The notes under the pieces: generated by a model
Told to the model about the DNA's origin: nothing
What the model saw: only the letters and a program-made list of their open reading frames with translations
Databases searched by the model: none
Assembly (NCBI GenBank): GCA_965117035.1
Contig: OZ220748.1
Location: 806,001 to 870,000, forward strand
DNA length: 64,000 nt
Source of the DNA: CAZENU01 sp965117035
GTDB taxonomy: Bacteria; Chloroflexota; Dehalococcoidia; Lucifugimonadales; CAZENU01
Direction: 5' to 3'
Position numbers and translations under genes: made by a program
Shown: one piece after another, positions 1 to 8,115 of the stretch
Layout of the letters: each line of letters starts with the position of its first letter
Numbering within the stretch: the first letter of the stretch is position 1

Positions 1-1
1 C

Positions 2-289
2 GACCACGTCCGGCGGGCCGACCTGCCGGGCAACCGCCGCAACGTCGACTGGATCGTCCAACAGTCGGCCAATGGAGGCTCGATGGCGCCCGAGATTCTC
101 GTCGACCGGTGCCTCGATCTCATGGGCCCTCTCGACGTTCCAGCGACCATCCGGGACAACCTTGTCGCCGAGGCCGGCGCGGACGGCGAGATATCCTACA
201 GGACCGCCGAAGACAGGGACGACCTCTCGGGTCGCGTCGGCAACGTTATGGCGCTGATCGCGGGCACGCGCGAGTACCAGTTCGGATAG
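2..289 (+). CDS. DUF1800 family protein, C-terminal fragment
   Basis: The reading frame is open from the window edge to TAG at 287-289, so only about the last 95 residues are present and the true start lies upstream. The visible part has the arginine/asparagine-rich stretch RRNVDW and a tail ending in REYQFG, which fits the C-terminus of DUF1800 proteins. The following gene is DUF1501 on the same strand with a 19-nt gap. DUF1800-DUF1501 pairs are a common two-gene unit in environmental bacteria, usually predicted to be exported; their biochemical role is not known. The assignment rests mainly on this pairing and the weak C-terminal resemblance. Confidence 0.7.
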   Translation, partial: DHVRRADLPGNRRNVDWIVQQSANGGSMAPEILVDRCLDLMGPLDVPATIRDNLVAEAGADGEISYRTAEDRDDLSGRVGNVMALIAGTREYQFG

Positions 290-308
290 TGGCACAGGAG
301 GCGTCGCC

Positions 309-1454
309 TTGACCACCCAGACCAAAGACCCCGTCGTCGTCGTCGTCGAGCTCAACGGGGGGAACGACTACCTCAACACCGTCGTGCCCTACACCGACCC
401 GAACTACCACGACAACCGTGTCAAGCTGCGCCTCACCGAAGACGAAGTGCACAAGATCGACGACCGCCTCGGCTTCCATCCGGCCATGGGGCCGCTGAAG
501 GACGTCTACGACCGGGGCGACATGGCGATAGTCCACGGCGTCGGCTACGAGAACCCGTCGCGCTCGCACTTCCGCTCGATGGACATCTGGCACACGTGCG
601 AGCCGGTCAAGGTCGGCGACGAGGGCTGGATCGGGAGGGCGTCGCGACAGATCGACCCGAATGGCGAGAACCCCATAGGCACCGTGAACATCGGCCACGG
701 CCTCCCCAGGGCGCTCGTCGCGCCCGGCGTGCCGGTGGCGTCGGTCGCCGACCTCTCCAGCTACGGGCTGTTCACCGGCGTCGAGCGCGAGTCGGAGCGC
801 GAGCGGATGCTGGCGCGCTTCGCGGCGATGTACGCGCCCGGCATGGGAACGGGCCCCGTGGCCGACATCATGGACTACCTGAGCCTGACCGGGAAAGACG
901 CCATGAAGGGCGCCGACATCCTCAAGGAGGTCCCCGCCCAATACGAGTCGACCGTCGAGTACGGCACCGACTCGATCTCCCAGAGCCTGCGATCGGTGGC
1001 GATGATCCACACGGCCGACGTCGGCTCCCGGTTCTTCTACACGAGCGTGGGGAGCTTCGACACGCACGGCTCCCAGGAGTACATGCACGGCAAGCTCTGG
1101 ACGGAGGTCTCGCGGGCCATCGTCGACTTCTGGGACGACCTCCGGCAGCACGACGCGGACGACAACGTGGTCATGCTGCTCTTCTCTGAATTCGGCCGCC
1201 GGGTGAAGGAGAACGGCGAGGGCACCGACCACGGGTCGGGCGGCGTCGCGTTCGCCATCGGCCCGAACGTCGCGGGCGGCATGTACTCGGAGTACCCGGA
1301 CACCCGGGTCGAGGCGCTCGTGGACGGCGACCTGGAGCCCAACCTGGACTTCCGCGGGCTGTACTCGACCGTCCTGGAAGACTGGCTGGGGCTGGACGCC
1401 GAGCCCGTCGTCAACGGGCGCTTCGAGAAGCCCGGCTTCATACACGGCCGATAG
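309..1454 (+). CDS. DUF1501 family protein (sulfatase-like fold)
   Basis: 381 residues. The TTG start is set by an AGGAGG box at about 297-302, 7 nt upstream. The N-terminus (VVVVVELNGGND) gives the first strand and the metal-site-like GGND motif typical of DUF1501; later landmarks are HxxGYENPSRSH near residue 80, SFDTHGSQ near residue 255 and SEFGRRVKENG..GTDHG near residue 300. These His/Asp-rich motifs match the alkaline-phosphatase-like fold of the family. No Tat or Sec signal is visible, unlike many DUF1501 members, so this copy may be cytoplasmic. It sits directly after DUF1800 and abuts the next gene with no gap, suggesting one transcript. Substrate unknown. Confidence 0.85.
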   Translation: MTTQTKDPVVVVVELNGGNDYLNTVVPYTDPNYHDNRVKLRLTEDEVHKIDDRLGFHPAMGPLKDVYDRGDMAIVHGVGYENPSRSHFRSMDIWHTCEPVKVGDEGWIGRASRQIDPNGENPIGTVNIGHGLPRALVAPGVPVASVADLSSYGLFTGVERESERERMLARFAAMYAPGMGTGPVADIMDYLSLTGKDAMKGADILKEVPAQYESTVEYGTDSISQSLRSVAMIHTADVGSRFFYTSVGSFDTHGSQEYMHGKLWTEVSRAIVDFWDDLRQHDADDNVVMLLFSEFGRRVKENGEGTDHGSGGVAFAIGPNVAGGMYSEYPDTRVEALVDGDLEPNLDFRGLYSTVLEDWLGLDAEPVVNGRFEKPGFIHGR

Positions 1455-2507
1455 ATGCGGACGATCTCCTTCGGCGAGCGCGTCTGGCACTTCTCGCACG
1501 CGATAGGCCAGGACAGCGTGATCCGGGGCGTGCGCTACCCCTGCTCCGTCGCCGTCGGCGGCGACGACACTATCTGGGTGCTGAGCCGCGGGATGCCCGT
1601 CACGTCCACCGCGGAAGACGTTGTCGTCGCCCACCAGCCGAAGATCGGGAAGTGGTCGGTCAGCGACGGCGTCCTGCTCGGGGACTTCGCCCGCAACGAG
1701 TTCGTATGGCCCACGGCGCTGGCCGCCGACAGCGAGGGCAACCTCTACTGCTGCGACGAGCAGGGCAATTTCGTCGCCGTGTTCGGCCCGGATGGCCCGT
1801 ACTACACCTTCCCGGAATACGACCCGTCGGGGGAAGCACTGACCCGATGGGGCGAGCACGGCTCTGAGCCCGGCCAGCTCGACGCACCATCGGGCATGGC
1901 GTTCGACCGCGACGACAACCTGTACATCGTCGACGGCGGCAACGACCGCGTGCAGAAGTTCACCGGGGACGGCCGGTTCCTGGACTCGTGGGGAAGCAAC
2001 GGCAGCGGCGACGGCGAGCTGGACAGCCCTTGGGGCATCACCATCGATGCCCAGGGCGACGTCTATGTCGCCGACTGGGGCAACAGCCGCGTGCAGAAGT
2101 TCTCGCCGGACGGCGGGTTCATCATGTCGTACGGGACGTCGCCGGACGACGAGGAGACGCTCGACCATCCTTCGGACGTCGCCGTGGACGGCGACGGGGA
2201 CGTCTACGTTGCCGACTGGGGCAACAGCCGGGTGCGGATTTTCGAGCCGGACGGCGAGGTCATCGGCTCGCTGTACGGGGACGCGACGGAGCTCTTCGGG
2301 CCCGTGAAGGAGAGCGTCGAGGAGGTCGAGGACCTGGCCAAGGCCTACCGGCGGACGGGAGACCGGACGCCGATGGGCAGGTTCAACCGTCCGGTCGCGG
2401 TGGAGGTAGACTCCCAGGGCCGCCTGTTCGTCGTCGACTCGCGCAGGGGCAGGGTCCAGATCTACGTCAAGGACCCGGCCTACGAGGACGTTCGCCTGAA
2501 CCTCTAG
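1455..2507 (+). CDS. NHL-repeat six-bladed beta-propeller protein
   Basis: 350 residues; the ATG directly follows the TAG of the DUF1501 gene, so translation is probably coupled. Repeated blades carry the NHL signature: an Asp-x-x-Gly-x-(V/L)-Tyr-(V/I)-x-D turn followed by a (N/D)-x-R-(V/I)-Q-(K/I)-F strand. Clear copies lie near residues 150-175 (YIVDGGNDRVQKF), 197-220 (YVADWGNSRVQKF), 248-270 (YVADWGNSRVRIF) and 320-340. Such proteins bind ligands or partners on the propeller face, and some relatives are lyases (peptidyl-hydroxyglycine lyase type), but no catalytic set can be assigned here. No signal peptide is seen. A second NHL protein lies at 31902-32849. Confidence 0.85.
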   Translation: MRTISFGERVWHFSHAIGQDSVIRGVRYPCSVAVGGDDTIWVLSRGMPVTSTAEDVVVAHQPKIGKWSVSDGVLLGDFARNEFVWPTALAADSEGNLYCCDEQGNFVAVFGPDGPYYTFPEYDPSGEALTRWGEHGSEPGQLDAPSGMAFDRDDNLYIVDGGNDRVQKFTGDGRFLDSWGSNGSGDGELDSPWGITIDAQGDVYVADWGNSRVQKFSPDGGFIMSYGTSPDDEETLDHPSDVAVDGDGDVYVADWGNSRVRIFEPDGEVIGSLYGDATELFGPVKESVEEVEDLAKAYRRTGDRTPMGRFNRPVAVEVDSQGRLFVVDSRRGRVQIYVKDPAYEDVRLNL

Positions 2508-2531
2508 GGCGCCCGTCGAATGGCGGCCGCG

Positions 2532-3332
2532 CTACTTGAAGATGCGCTTGTTGACGTACTCGCCCTTCAGTTCGCCCGCGGACAGGACGTGGCCCTCCAT
2601 CGCCTCCAGCAGTTCGTTCTTGGTGGCGCCGGCCGCCAGGTCAAGCTCCGTGTCGAGAGCGTAAATCGTGAACATGTAGCCGTGGGGAGTCTGCTTTCTG
2701 AGCCCCCCGCCCTCGCCGTAGTAGTTCCCGGACTGTGAGCCATAAATGGCAGTCAGGTTCGGCGGCGGGCACGGCCCGCCGTACCCCACGCCGCCGAAGT
2801 CGTTCGTGCCCTGCCGGACGCTCGGCCCAATGAGGGCTACCTCGGTCGTAGTGGGCACGCTCTCGTCCAGCTCCGCAACCGACGCGGGTATGTTCCAGAT
2901 CACCCAGTGAACGAACGGGACGACCTCCTCGGTGGGATCGACTTCCTCGTCGATCCTTACGTCGGGGTCGTCCACGACGATGGCGAAGCTGACGGTTCCC
3001 GATGGCGCCCCGGTCCAGGCCAGCGGAGGCGACTTGTCCTGGCCATACCTGATCTCCGTCCCGGTCGTGGGATAGTACTCGTTGTCGGTGCACGTGTACT
3101 CGATGGGTATGCGCCGTATCCGGTTGAACACCGTGCTCGTGAGCTCGATTTCCTGTGCAAACGCCTGCTGCAGCTTGTACTCTCCGGGCTCAGTCGCCGG
3201 CGCAGCCCCGCCGGACGCGGCGGCCGGAGCGGCGGCGTCAGCCTCCTCTGCCCCATCGCTGGAGCAGCCAAGGGCACCGAGCGCGCAGGCCAGCACGCCC
3301 AACAGGACAAGAGCGGTCTTGGGATATGTCAC
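2532..3332 (-). CDS. PEBP-like (YbhB/YbcL) lipoprotein
   Basis: About 266 residues from the GTG at 3330-3332. I prefer this start because it puts a lipoprotein signal (hydrophobic LVLLGVLACALGALG then Cys) at the N-terminus and lies about 65 nt downstream of a good -10 box; the ATG at 3470 would be upstream of that promoter. After an Ala-rich linker, the body shows phosphatidylethanolamine-binding-protein motifs: SPPLAWTGAP, VDDPDV, FVHWVIWNIPA, GTNDFGGVGYGGPCPP and GYMFTIYALD. PEBP proteins bind phosphorylated or lipid-like ligands; bacterial YbhB-type roles are poorly defined. As a lipoprotein it would sit on the outer face of the membrane. It is convergent with the NHL gene, with a 24-nt gap. 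Confidence 0.85.
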   Translation of the reverse strand: MTYPKTALVLLGVLACALGALGCSSDGAEEADAAAPAAASGGAAPATEPGEYKLQQAFAQEIELTSTVFNRIRRIPIEYTCTDNEYYPTTGTEIRYGQDKSPPLAWTGAPSGTVSFAIVVDDPDVRIDEEVDPTEEVVPFVHWVIWNIPASVAELDESVPTTTEVALIGPSVRQGTNDFGGVGYGGPCPPPNLTAIYGSQSGNYYGEGGGLRKQTPHGYMFTIYALDTELDLAAGATKNELLEAMEGHVLSAGELKGEYVNKRIFK

Positions 3333-3396
3333 CAACACACCTCGCTGCGCGGACTCGCGCGTCCGGGCAGAGTCCGGGCCAATTGGGCCGAAGCGG

Positions 3397-3425
3397 ATTA
3401 TATCAACCAGGAACCTGGTCGGTAA
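3397..3425 (-). promoter_or_regulatory. Predicted sigma70-type promoter of the PEBP lipoprotein gene
   Basis: On the minus strand a perfect TATAAT (3397-3402) lies 17 nt downstream of TTACCG (3420-3425). It is placed about 65 nt upstream of the chosen GTG start at 3332. The -10 matches consensus fully and the -35 only partly. Confidence 0.5.
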
Positions 3426-3443
3426 GGGTACCGTGTCTCCCAG

Positions 3444-3506
3444 ATTCCCCACCTCCACATTCAATGTCATATCTACCAGCCATCACCTCGTAGGGGCGGG
3501 TTTCCA
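3444..3506 (-). repeat. MITE-like 112-bp repeat, copy 1, first part
   Basis: This 63-bp stretch begins with ATTCCCCACCT and matches, in reverse complement, the right part of copies at 11063-11153 and 29578-29689. The rest of the copy is at 5182-5235, displaced by the IS1182-type element. Joining the two parts and removing the duplicated TTCCA restores a 112-bp unit with short terminal inverted repeats (CCCCACC-type) and a central hairpin (GGGCGGG / CCCGCCC). Confidence 0.8.
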
Positions 3507-5181
3507 GAGCCTGTTTCAAATGTGGCATGTATTTGACGGTGGGGTTTCCTGTTTGGTCATGCCGGCTGTGTGCGGAGCCTCATGGTTCGCAGCGAGGCGC
3601 CCGAAGCGGCCATGATCACCATCCGGGCCGCCCAATAGGCTGAATGCGCGCTCGAAACGGCAGCTAGACTCCGATTCCACGCCCCCGTGGCTCGCCACGC
3701 CCTCCACAGGGTGCGCAGGTTGAAGGCCGTGGCTAGCAGAGTCCACTCAGCCACCACGTTGGGTAAGCCGCGTAGCAGGAACCGCTGGGCCTGCTGTTGC
3801 TCTTTGATGATCCCGAAGACCGGCTCGACCAGTTGTTTTCTTTGCCTGTACGCCTCTTTGGCTTCTTCCGTGGACATCCAGGCGCGGTGGCGGCGCAGGT
3901 CTGTATCATGGGGACTTATCTCCAGAGAGCGGCCATGGCGCTCGTTCTTCGTACAGACCCCGAAGGCCGGACAGGCCCGGCACACGGCCGCGGAGGAGCG
4001 GTAAACGCGCACAATGGTGCGGCGGCCTCGCCTGACGCCGGCAAAGCGCAGCGTGTAACCCTCCGGGCATCGGTAGCTGTCGCTCGCCTCGTCGTAGGTG
4101 AAGCGGTCCTTGTGATACGGGCTCTCCAGAGCCCGGTCCTGCGACTCCGGCATGATCACCTGTTGGCCCCTCCGGGCGCACTCCTGCAGATTGCTCCCTG
4201 AGTGATACCCCGCATCGGCCAAAGTCGTCTCCGATCTGTGACCTGAGGTCTCCTCCGCCTGCTCCATCATTGGACCCAGTTGCGACTGGTCGGTCGTGTC
4301 GGCCACCACCTCGGCAGCCGTGATCAGCATGCCGGACACCTTCCCTTCACCCATTACCGGAGAGACCATCGCCTGGGCGTTGTATGCCATCGCGATACCC
4401 TGGCGAGTGTTCATCATTCGGGCGTCATGATCGGTCAGGTTGATGAGCTTTTGACCGTCCCGCCCATCAAGCCTCGATACCGTCTCGCGCACCCTATCAC
4501 GCAAGACTTTGCGGTCGTGCAACGCCTCTGGCAGATACCCTCTAGACGGCTCATCGCCCGCCTCGTTCTGTGCTTCCAAGTCGGCTATCGCTTGGTTCAA
4601 CCGCTCCCGCAGGCGGCGCAACCCGTCGGCGTCGTAGGTCCGGGCCTTTGACACGTTCGCACCGACCTTCGTGCCGTCCACCGCCTGCACTGCCAACTCC
4701 ACCAAATCCATCGTGACAGCCGTCTGCACCGTCCGCTTGAGAAGCTTCCTCATGCCATCCCTATGGGAACGGTAAAAGCGCCACAATGTGACGTGGTCCG
4801 GCCGCTGGTTGCCTGTCAGCCACAAGTACGGTATCTGGTCGCGGCAGGCCGCCTCCAGCTTGCGGCTCGATCGCACTCCGATGAAGCCGTAAAGCCACAC
4901 GCCCAACAGCGCACGGGGATGGTAGGACGGAGCTCCCATCGGGTCACCCTCTCTATCAACCCCGATACCAGCCCAGTCATCGCCGTCCAGAGCATCGACT
5001 AACTCAGCCACGAATCGGGCAGGATGACCGGCCTCCAGCAACTCGTCGAGACTCGGAGGCAGAATCCACATCTGTTCACGGTTGAGTGGTCGATGCGGCA
5101 TACTCTACTACCTCCAATTCACGGTCTGACTCTCCACCAAGATACCCTATCGCCAATACCCACGACTTATGAAACAGGCTC
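3507..5181 (-). mobile_element. IS1182-type insertion sequence, intact
   Basis: 1675 bp. Ends are inverted repeats GAGCCTGTTTCA at 3507-3518 and TGAAACAGGCTC at 5170-5181. Five bases, TTCCA, are duplicated on both sides (3502-3506 and 5182-5186). The insertion is precisely inside the loop of the MITE-like repeat, whose two parts flank the element. It contains one intact transposase gene, so it could be active or very recently inserted. Confidence 0.88.
3557..5101 (-). CDS. IS1182-family transposase (DDE)
   Basis: 514 residues, full length with no internal stops. The N-terminal part (about residues 15-125) is the DUF772-like DNA-binding region with PSLDELLEAGHPARF and PSYHPRALLGVWLYG. Catalytic residues can be placed at D142 (VDGTKV), D296 (LADAGYHSG) and E426 (RKQLVEPVFG). 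A cysteine-bearing insert around residues 345-385 (CRACPAFGVC) is typical of this family. It moves its own element by cut-and-paste. It shares the FLLRGL..EW tail motif with the broken transposase at 5267-7949 but is clearly a different subfamily. Confidence 0.92.
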   Translation of the reverse strand: MPHRPLNREQMWILPPSLDELLEAGHPARFVAELVDALDGDDWAGIGVDREGDPMGAPSYHPRALLGVWLYGFIGVRSSRKLEAACRDQIPYLWLTGNQRPDHVTLWRFYRSHRDGMRKLLKRTVQTAVTMDLVELAVQAVDGTKVGANVSKARTYDADGLRRLRERLNQAIADLEAQNEAGDEPSRGYLPEALHDRKVLRDRVRETVSRLDGRDGQKLINLTDHDARMMNTRQGIAMAYNAQAMVSPVMGEGKVSGMLITAAEVVADTTDQSQLGPMMEQAEETSGHRSETTLADAGYHSGSNLQECARRGQQVIMPESQDRALESPYHKDRFTYDEASDSYRCPEGYTLRFAGVRRGRRTIVRVYRSSAAVCRACPAFGVCTKNERHGRSLEISPHDTDLRRHRAWMSTEEAKEAYRQRKQLVEPVFGIIKEQQQAQRFLLRGLPNVVAEWTLLATAFNLRTLWRAWRATGAWNRSLAAVSSAHSAYWAARMVIMAASGASLRTMRLRTQPA

Positions 5182-5235
5182 TTCCAACCCGCCCTGTCCC
5201 TGCAATACGACGCCCTTACCATTCAGGTGGGAGAC
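5182..5235 (-). repeat. MITE-like 112-bp repeat, copy 1, second part
   Basis: Starts with the duplicated TTCCA, then runs AACCCGCCCTGTCCCTGCAA and on to a short CCCACC-type end. In reverse complement it matches the left part of the intact copy at 29578-29689, and it is separated from its other half (3444-3506) only by the IS. The 35 bases after it hold no recognisable feature before the next IS end at 5271. Confidence 0.75.
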
Positions 5236-5266
5236 TTTAGGCCCTTCTGGACTGGGTGGCGGGGCG

Positions 5267-5536
5267 CTAGCAGTCCGTCCGAGGATTATCTGACGGTGCT
5301 TGCGGGTCAGCGACAATGGATCGCGACAACTGATTTTGCCGGTTGGCCCGGCCGGGCCACAGATAGCTTGCGAATAGCGCCGTGCTCACTACCCGGCAAA
5401 GTTCCTGATGCGTTGGGCTGGCCCATCGCCCCGTGCTTTCTTGTGCAGATTGCCCCCCAAAGCGGAACAGTTTGAGCAGGTTGTGGCCGGTGCAGATCAG
5501 CGACCATTCGCCGTTCACCTTGTCCAGTCCCCTTAG
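5267..5536 (-). pseudogene. C-terminal fragment of broken IS1182-type transposase
   Basis: Translation from the IS5 junction begins RGLDKVNGEWSLICTGHNLL, the conserved tail of IS1182-like transposases, and joins naturally to ..GRGFRQFLL on the far side of the nested element. The last 60 or so residues, up to the TAG at 5267-5269, do not resemble a transposase, so the original stop was probably lost by frameshift. Confidence 0.75.
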
Positions 5537-6730
5537 GGAACCTCTGAACAACTCGCCGTAGCGTAGGGTGAGGTTGATTCGAGCGGTTTAGGGAGAACAA
5601 TGAAGCCCCCTGCGCCACCCTTGGCGGGGATTATGTCGTCCTGTTCTTGCTCCTGGCGGGGCGTTTGCGCCCTTGCCAGCCCTTTTGGGCACACCTATAC
5701 AAGGGCATGCGCCAAGCACTGCTCAGACCTCATCAGGTTGGCGAACCCCAGCAACGTCATGAGCCGCTGCGTATTCTTGGCCAGCCCTCGATAGCGGACC
5801 TTGCCGTAGCCGAAGTGCCGTTTGATATACAGGAATGGGTGCTCCACCTTGGCCCTGACCGACGCTTTGCGCTTCTCCGCCACAGCGTCATCGCTCCCAG
5901 GCTCCAGCTTACGCCTCTGGCTGGGCCTCAACGCTATCTGCCATTCCACATCCAGGTGCCGATTCTCCGGCCTCTTGTGGACTCCCTGGTACCCCGCATC
6001 GCCCCATACATGGGTCTCCTCACCGTGCAGCAACTGGGGTGTCTGAGTCACGTCATTGACATTCGCCGGTGTCGTCGACACGCTATGCACCACTCCCGTC
6101 TGAGAGTCCACTCCGATATGCACCTTCATCCCGAAGTGCCACTCGTTACCCTTCTTCGTCTGGTGCATCTCAGGGTCACGCTCCTTGCTCCGATTCTTCG
6201 TCGATGACGGCGCCGCTATGATGCTCGCGTCAACTATCGTCCCAGCCTGTAGTCGAAGCCCCTGAGACTCCAGATGACGGCCGATCTCCTCGAACAGGCC
6301 TGCGCCCAACTCATGCTGCTCCAACAGATGGCGGAAGTTCAGGATCGTAGTCTCGTCAGGCAACGGGCCAGACAGCTTCAGCCCTACGAATCGCCGCACC
6401 GAATCCACCTCGTAGAGCATGTCCTCCATCCCAGGGTCACTCAGGTTGTAGAACAACTGCACGCAGTGTATCCGAAGCATCGCCGACAACTCATACGGAC
6501 GACGTCCACGCCCGGCCTTGGGGTAGAACGGCCGGATGCGCTCTTCCAACTGTTCCCACGGAATCAGACCGTCCATGCGTTCCAAAAACTGCTCCCGGCG
6601 GGTCTTGCGCTTCTTGCCCTCATATTCCAAGTCCGCAAACGTCGGCTGGCTCATGGCTTCCTATCCTCCCTCGTCAGCTATGACGCTGTTACTATGCCAC
6701 AATACCATCAGGACTTATTCAGAGAGTCCC
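5537..6730 (-). mobile_element. IS5-type insertion sequence, nested in another IS
   Basis: About 1194 bp. The left end reads GGAACCTCTGAACAACTC and the right end, on the other strand, GGGACTCTCTGAATAAGTC, which are imperfect inverted repeats. The interrupted transposase gene reads through correctly if TAG (5534-5536 and 6731-6733) is counted once, so the duplication is 2-3 bp (TA or TAG); the exact base is ambiguous. It carries one intact transposase. Confidence 0.8.
5695..6654 (-). CDS. IS5-family transposase (DDE)
   Basis: 319 residues, uninterrupted. The N-terminal DUF772 region contains IPWEQLEERIRPFYPKAGRGRRPY. The catalytic triad fits D142 (TIVDASI), D219 (VWGDAGYQG) and E271 (RAKVEHPF), and the C-terminal motif GYGKVRYRGLAKN is standard for the IS5 subgroup. 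The start at the ATG of MSQPTFADLE is typical. The gene lies inside the IS that interrupts the outer IS1182-type transposase and is on the same strand as it. Confidence 0.93.
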   Translation of the reverse strand: MSQPTFADLEYEGKKRKTRREQFLERMDGLIPWEQLEERIRPFYPKAGRGRRPYELSAMLRIHCVQLFYNLSDPGMEDMLYEVDSVRRFVGLKLSGPLPDETTILNFRHLLEQHELGAGLFEEIGRHLESQGLRLQAGTIVDASIIAAPSSTKNRSKERDPEMHQTKKGNEWHFGMKVHIGVDSQTGVVHSVSTTPANVNDVTQTPQLLHGEETHVWGDAGYQGVHKRPENRHLDVEWQIALRPSQRRKLEPGSDDAVAEKRKASVRAKVEHPFLYIKRHFGYGKVRYRGLAKNTQRLMTLLGFANLMRSEQCLAHALV

Positions 6731-7949
6731 TAGCAGGAACTGCCGGAATCCCCGGCCCTGCTTGATCTGTCCGAACACCGGCTCGACAGTTTGCATCCGC
6801 AAGCGTAGCGCTCCCGACCCCGGCTGGTCTGTAACTTCCGTCGCATCCGATCCTAGGAGACAGATGGCTGGGTATGCGACCTCGGGGCGCGGGTGGTACA
6901 ACCCGGCCGTGGCGGGTCTGCTCCGAAGCGACGAACGGGTCCACGCCCATACCATAGAGATCGTCGACTGCCTTTGCCGAGTAATAGCCAGCATCGGCGG
7001 ACACTTCTCTGGGAACTGCACCGACGTTGTCGATGGTCTCCTCTATCATCGCCGCAGCCTGTTGCTTATCCGAAGTCTGGTTGGTGGCCCGCGCCGCCAC
7101 GATCACCTGGTGAGCGCTGTCCACCACCGCCTGACAGTTGTACGCTTGCAGGAAGTCCTTTCCTCCAAGTGCGGGCATGATGCGCGACTCGCTATCGGTG
7201 AAGTTACGCTGGGCCTTGTCGTCGGGCACCCCCGGGTGCTTACCACCTTCGGTCTCGGCCTGTTCAGCAGCCGCCTGCGCCTCGGCTTCCAGCGCCGCCA
7301 TCGCTTCCCGTATCTTCTCCAACCGACCCTCTCGAAAGGCCAGCTCCTGGGGCAACTCATCTCCACGCTTGTCTTTGCCATACAGCCGGTCTTCCTCATC
7401 ATCCGCTGCCTGGGCCTGTCGCAACAACTCCGCTACCTCCGCCGCCAACTGCGCTGCCTCCTCCTTCATCCGTTGGTAACTCATCGCCTTATGCTTCGAT
7501 GCGTTGGCCTTGACCTTTGTGCCGTCCAGCGCCACATGCCCCAGCTTCACCAGCCCCGCCTGCTGGCACAACGCCAGTACCTGTATGAACAGGCCCGACA
7601 GCGCATCCAGATTATCCTTGCGAAAGTCGGAGATGGTCCGAAAGTCCGGTGTGTTGTTCGCCGCCAACACCCTGAAGGCGATATCCTCGTGGAGGCGCTG
7701 GGCGATGCGGCGTGAGGACGACACCCCGACGCAGTAGCCGTAGAGCAACACCTTGACCATCATGCGTGGATGATACGGCGGCCCGCCACGACGTTCCCGC
7801 TCGTACCGAGCTGTGACCTCCGACATGTCCAACTGGTCCACCACGTCGGATATGAAGTAGGCCAGATGGTCGTCAGGCAGCCACTCCTGCAACGCCGCTG
7901 GCATCAGCAACTGCTGGTCCGGTTCGTAGGGAAGGTAGGTCTTGCTCAT
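6731..7949 (-). pseudogene. N-terminal part of broken IS1182-type transposase
   Basis: The frame from the ATG at 7949 gives about 355 good transposase residues, including YHPRMMVKVLLYGYCVGVSS, VALDGTKVKANASKH (first Asp) and VSADAGYYSAKAV (second Asp). A coiled, Ala/Glu-rich insert lies near residues 180-245. Homology then shifts frame twice, at about 6857 and about 6800, before the third motif RMQTVEPVFGQIKQ appears in another frame. The nested IS5 then cuts the gene after FRQFLL. It cannot make a full transposase. Confidence 0.88.
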
Positions 7950-8115
7950 CGACGACTCCCTGCTACTGGGACTGGCAACATCATACCCCCAAACACTCGC
8001 CAGCCGTGTTTCTCGGACAGGCTGCTAGGTACTCCCGCCTCTCGGCGCCCGTGTCGGCCATAGTCCGCCCACATTACGGCCAGCCCGGACCGCGAGTCAA
8101 GCATCGGGCCCGGGG

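Larger units (their letters stand above)
5271..8024 (-). mobile_element. Second IS1182-type element, decayed and carrying a nested IS5-type element
   Basis: The outer ends are imperfect inverted repeats: CAGTCCGTCCGAGGA at 5271 and, on the other strand, CAGCCTGTCCGAGAAA ending at 8024. The palindrome CTAG stands on both sides (5267-5270 and 8025-8028), consistent with a 4-bp target duplication. Inside is a transposase gene split by a foreign IS at 5537-6730. Without that insert the element would be about 1.56 kb, a usual size for the family. Confidence 0.75.

Noticed and set aside
246..2168. 640-residue open frame on the minus strand
   Set aside because: It is antisense to DUF1501 and NHL genes that have clear motifs and ribosome sites; the composition (Val/Asp/Arg-rich, no domains) is typical of a GC-rich shadow frame.
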